Source: an uncultured Eubacteriales bacterium (lineage in GTDB: Bacteria; Bacillota; Clostridia; Christensenellales; Aristaeellaceae). Taken from it: a DNA stretch of 34,020 nt. This document shows positions 31,318 through 34,020 of this stretch, piece by piece (positions within the stretch are counted from its first letter, which is position 1; the number at the start of each line of letters is the position of its first letter). A program made the translations under genes and the position numbers. Location of the stretch: NCBI GenBank assembly GCA_900320085.1, contig ONRC01000042.1:1-34020 (forward strand). The letters run 5' to 3'. The notes beneath the pieces are model-generated. The model worked only from the letters and a program-made list of their open reading frames with translations, searched no databases and was not told the DNA's origin.

Positions 31318-32799
31318 GTGGGAACACAATCTGTTGATATTTTACAGACGCTGTCTTCCCTGGCCCGGGAGAGCGGCATTGCGCAGTTCCTTGCCAATCC
31401 GCTGGCCCTGGTGATGGTGGGCATCGCCTGTCTGCTGATTTATCTTGCCATCGTCAAAAAGTTTGAACCCCTCCTGCTGCTGCCCATCGCTTTCGGTATG
31501 CTGCTGACCAACCTGCTGGGCAGCGAGGTATACCATGAAGCGCTGTTCGCGGGCGGACATGCCAACTGGAGCCTGTTCGGCGGGGCGATTCTGATCGACT
31601 CCCCCAACTTGGCGAACCTGAAAGAGCTGGTGGAATCCGGCGCGATGACGGTGAACAACGCCGGGGCCGTGATCCTGAACGGCAATGTGCTGGGCCAGAT
31701 CACGTCCTCCTTCTCTGTCGGCGCGCAGCTGGACGGCCTGGGACGGCTGATCGCCGAAAATGGAACCGTGCTGGCCGAGTCCGTTCCAATCATCATCAAG
31801 GACTCCGCCGCCTTCATCAGCGACGGCCAGGTGTATTCCTCCCTGGGCCAGATGATCGCCACCGCCGGAAGCACCATCACCCCCGGCCTTCTGGACTACC
31901 TGTACCTGGGCGTGAAGCTGGGCATTTATCCCTGCCTGATCTTCATCGGCGTGGGCGCGGGCACGGACTTTGGCCCCCTCATCGCTAACCCCAAGACGCT
32001 GCTGCTGGGCGCTGCCGCGCAGCTGGGCATTTTCATGACCTTCATCGGCGCGTCCCTGCTGGGCTTCAACACCGCTGAAGCGGGCGCCATCGGCATCATC
32101 GGCGGAGCGGACGGCCCCACCGCCATCTGGCTGACCGGCAAGCTGGCCCCCCATCTGCTGGGCCCCATCGCCGTGGCCGCGTACAGCTACATGGCCCTGG
32201 TGCCCGTGATCCAGCCCCCCATCATGAAGGCGCTGACCACCAAGAAGGAACGCCAGATCGTGATGGAGCAGCTGCGGCCCGTGAGCCACACCGAAAAGGT
32301 CATTTTCCCCATCGTGGTCACCATCCTGGTATCCCTGCTGCTGCCCTCCGCCACCCCGCTGGTCGGATGCCTGATGCTGGGCAACCTGATGCGTGAGTGC
32401 GGCGTGGTGGAACGCCTGAACAAGACGGTGCAGAACGAGCTCATGAACATCGTCACCATCTTCCTGGGCATCACTGTGGGCGCGACCGCCACGGCCCAGA
32501 CTTTCCTGCGGCTGCAAACCATCGAGATCATCGTGCTGGGTGTTGTGGCCTTCGGCATGGGCACCGCGGGCGGATTGCTGCTGGCGAAGCTGATGAACAA
32601 GCTGACCGGCGGCAAGATCAACCCCCTCATCGGCTCCGCCGGCGTGTCCGCCGTTCCCATGGCGGCCCGCGTCAGCCAGATGGTTGGCCAGAAGGAAAAC
32701 CCCGCCAACTTCCTGCTCATGCACGCTATGGGCCCGAACGTTGCCGGCGTTATTGGTTCGGCCATTGCTGCGGGCGTATTGCTCAGCATGTTTGGCTAA
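31318..32799 (+). CDS. oadB: Na+-translocating decarboxylase beta subunit (OadB/MmdB/GcdB type)
   Basis: A 493-residue multi-pass membrane protein that decarboxylates carboxybiotin and uses the energy to pump Na+ out. The conserved core is clear: LLLLPIAFGMLLTNL (53-67), YLYLGVKLGIYPCLIFIGVG (195-214), TDFGPLIANPKTLLLGAAAQ, and the ion-binding GGADGPTAIW with Asp266. PVIQPPIMKALTTKKER, LVGCLMLGNLMRECGV and the Ser/Arg-bearing end AARVSQMVGQKENP follow. Between residues about 70 and 188 there is an extra, mostly polar and repetitive stretch that most family members (about 370-430 residues) lack. The start is GTG at 31318, with AAAGGAG 8 bases upstream; the in-frame TTG at 31300 lacks a site. 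Confidence 0.93.
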   Translation: MGTQSVDILQTLSSLARESGIAQFLANPLALVMVGIACLLIYLAIVKKFEPLLLLPIAFGMLLTNLLGSEVYHEALFAGGHANWSLFGGAILIDSPNLANLKELVESGAMTVNNAGAVILNGNVLGQITSSFSVGAQLDGLGRLIAENGTVLAESVPIIIKDSAAFISDGQVYSSLGQMIATAGSTITPGLLDYLYLGVKLGIYPCLIFIGVGAGTDFGPLIANPKTLLLGAAAQLGIFMTFIGASLLGFNTAEAGAIGIIGGADGPTAIWLTGKLAPHLLGPIAVAAYSYMALVPVIQPPIMKALTTKKERQIVMEQLRPVSHTEKVIFPIVVTILVSLLLPSATPLVGCLMLGNLMRECGVVERLNKTVQNELMNIVTIFLGITVGATATAQTFLRLQTIEIIVLGVVAFGMGTAGGLLLAKLMNKLTGGKINPLIGSAGVSAVPMAARVSQMVGQKENPANFLLMHAMGPNVAGVIGSAIAAGVLLSMFG

Positions 32800-32810
32800 A
32801 GAGATTTTTA

Positions 32811-32917
32811 AGAGTACAGAGTTCAGAGTGCAGATGAATATTGTGTGCGCTATGGAATCGGCTCTGGTCGATCGTCTCATTTGAAATCTGAACTCTGTAC
32901 ACTGTACTCTGAACTCT
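32811..32917. repeat. Inverted-repeat element, family D, copy 2
   Basis: AGAGTACAGAGTTCAGAGTG and CAGAT (32811-32835) face ATCTGAACTCTGTAC, ACTGTACTCT and GAACTCT (32886-32917). Its inner CAGATGAATATTGTGTGCGC resembles 5190-5211 in the composite at 5158. It lies between the beta subunit and OadA-like genes, ending just before the latter's ribosome binding site. Confidence 0.75.
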
Positions 32918-32941
32918 ATCGACTGAAAAGGAGAGTTTGTG

Positions 32942-34020
32942 ATGGCGAAAGTTCAAATCACCGATACCATCCTGCGCGACGCGCACCAGAGCCAGGCGGC
33001 CACGCGTATGCGGCTGGATGAAATGCTTCCCGCCTGCGAGAAGCTGGATAAAGTTGGTTATTTCTCCCTGGAATGCTGGGGCGGCGCCACGTTTGACAGC
33101 TGCCTGCGCTTCCTGAACGAAGACCCCTGGGAGCGGCTGCGCATCCTGCGCAAGGCCCTGCCCAACACCAAGCTGCAAATGCTGCTGCGGGGACAAAACA
33201 TTCTGGGCTACAAGCACTATGCCGATGACGTGGTGGACTACTTCGTGAAAAAGTCCATCGACAACGGCATCGACATCATCCGCACCTTCGACGCCCTGAA
33301 CGACCTGCGCAACATGGAAAAGGCCGTGAAGGCCACCAAGGCCTACAACGGCACGGCGGAAGTGGCCATGAGCTACACCACCTCCCCGGTGCACACCGAG
33401 GAATACTTCGTGGAGCTGGCCAAGGGCATCGAGAATATGGGCGCTGACCTGATCTGCATCAAGGACATGGCGGGATTGCTTTTGCCCTATGCTGCCTATT
33501 CCCTGGTCAAGAAGCTGAAGGCCAACACCAAGCTGCCCATCGTGCTGCACACCCACAACACCGCCGGCACCGGCTCCATGACCATTCTCAAGGCCATCGA
33601 AGCGGGCGTGGACGTGGTGGACACGGCCCTCTCCCCCCTGGGCGGCGGCACCAGCCAGCCCGCCACCGAATCCCTGGTGGCTGTGCTGAAGGGCACCGAA
33701 TACGACACCGGCTTTGACGAAACCCTGCTGGCCGAGCTGGCCGAGCACTTCCGCGGCGTGGCCGAGCGCCTCACCAAGGACGGCTGGCGCGACCCTGACA
33801 AGGTGCTGTCCGTCAACGCCAAGGCCCTGCAGTATCAGGTGCCCGGCGGCATGCTGAGCAACCTGATCGGTCAGCTCAAACAGGCCAACGCCATGGACAA
33901 GTATTACGCCGTGCTGGAAGAAGTGCCGCGTGTCCGCGAGGACATGGGCGAGGCGCACGTTCTGGGCGAAAACGACGACGTTGTGCGCGTCATGACCGTC
34001 CACAAGAGCAAGGGGCTTGA
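32942..34020 (+). CDS. oadA: OadA-like biotin-dependent carboxyltransferase (5S/PycB type), incomplete, with a foreign 3' end
   Basis: The first ~336 residues match the alpha subunit of oxaloacetate decarboxylase, the 5S subunit of transcarboxylase and the pyruvate carboxylase B subunit. These enzymes exchange CO2 between oxaloacetate and biotin. Visible are ITDTILRDAHQSQAATRM with the metal-binding Asp, the catalytic-lysine stretch LICIKDMAGLL, the metal-site LHTHNTAGTGSM and LSPLGGGTSQPATES. The carboxylase region closes at VPRVREDMG. From about residue 337 (33950) the frame no longer follows OadA, where a proline-rich stretch is usual, but reads as an AddA helicase motif. AAAGGAGAG precedes the ATG. 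The gene runs off the window, so no biotin domain is seen; the operon has a separate carrier. Confidence 0.9.
   Translation, partial: MAKVQITDTILRDAHQSQAATRMRLDEMLPACEKLDKVGYFSLECWGGATFDSCLRFLNEDPWERLRILRKALPNTKLQMLLRGQNILGYKHYADDVVDYFVKKSIDNGIDIIRTFDALNDLRNMEKAVKATKAYNGTAEVAMSYTTSPVHTEEYFVELAKGIENMGADLICIKDMAGLLLPYAAYSLVKKLKANTKLPIVLHTHNTAGTGSMTILKAIEAGVDVVDTALSPLGGGTSQPATESLVAVLKGTEYDTGFDETLLAELAEHFRGVAERLTKDGWRDPDKVLSVNAKALQYQVPGGMLSNLIGQLKQANAMDKYYAVLEEVPRVREDMGEAHVLGENDDVVRVMTVHKSKGL
33950..34020 (+). other. AddA/UvrD-type helicase motif fragment fused in frame to OadA
   Basis: The last 23 codons read EAHVLGENDDVVRVMTVHKS followed by KGL. VRxMTxHKSKGLE is a conserved helicase motif of AddA-type (RexA) nuclease-helicases and does not belong to OadA. 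The change happens at about 33950 without a frame break. An assembly chimera at the contig end is the simplest reading. Confidence 0.75.

Overview
The window looks like chromosomal DNA of a GC-rich, Gram-positive anaerobe of the class Clostridia, probably a gut or other anaerobic-community lineage. Four things point this way: two-subunit Fe-S (class I) fumarase, a Na+-translocating biotin-dependent decarboxylase operon, a giant 2-hydroxyacyl-CoA-dehydratase-activase-like protein, and an Agr/LytTR two-component pair, together with strong AGGAGG-type ribosome binding sites. No rRNA, tRNA, CRISPR array, transposase or phage gene was seen. Genus and species cannot be told from the sequence alone.

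Layout. 95-5044 (minus strand): a secreted GH3 glycoside hydrolase, then an AgrC-like histidine kinase and AgrA-like LytTR regulator. 5556-7679 (plus): a membrane zinc-ribbon protein, a DUF5685 protein and a J-domain protein. 7914-15828 (plus): the 1402-residue activase-like protein, a MazG-like protein, fumarase alpha and beta subunits, a ProX-type prolyl-tRNA editing protein and a ROK sugar kinase. 16332-17201: a secreted stand-alone 5'-nucleotidase C-terminal domain with a long structured leader. 17576-21002: a tightly coupled set of MoxR ATPase, DUF58-motif membrane protein and acidic lipoprotein. 21570-26964: a five-gene surface-polysaccharide operon (three glycosyltransferases, a DUF4422 protein and a flippase). 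27128-28457 (minus): a phosphodiester-glycosidase-like (NAGPA) membrane protein and a 67-residue membrane protein. 28742-34020 (plus): the Na+ pump operon (carboxyltransferase, gamma-like subunit, biotin carrier, beta subunit, OadA-like subunit).

Metabolically, fumarase, the OadA-like subunit and the Na+ pump fit a C4-dicarboxylate economy in which decarboxylation drives Na+ export. The polysaccharide operon, the NAGPA protein and the MoxR set suggest active cell-envelope building.

The most distinctive non-coding content is at least four families of dispersed inverted repeats in the intergenic spaces. One is a 20-bp perfect stem in four copies, with paired changes in both arms in one copy and a second hairpin inserted into the stem of another. 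The last ~70 bases also switch, in frame, from OadA to an AddA-type helicase motif. This is either an assembly chimera or a real fusion, so the final part of the last gene should be treated with caution.
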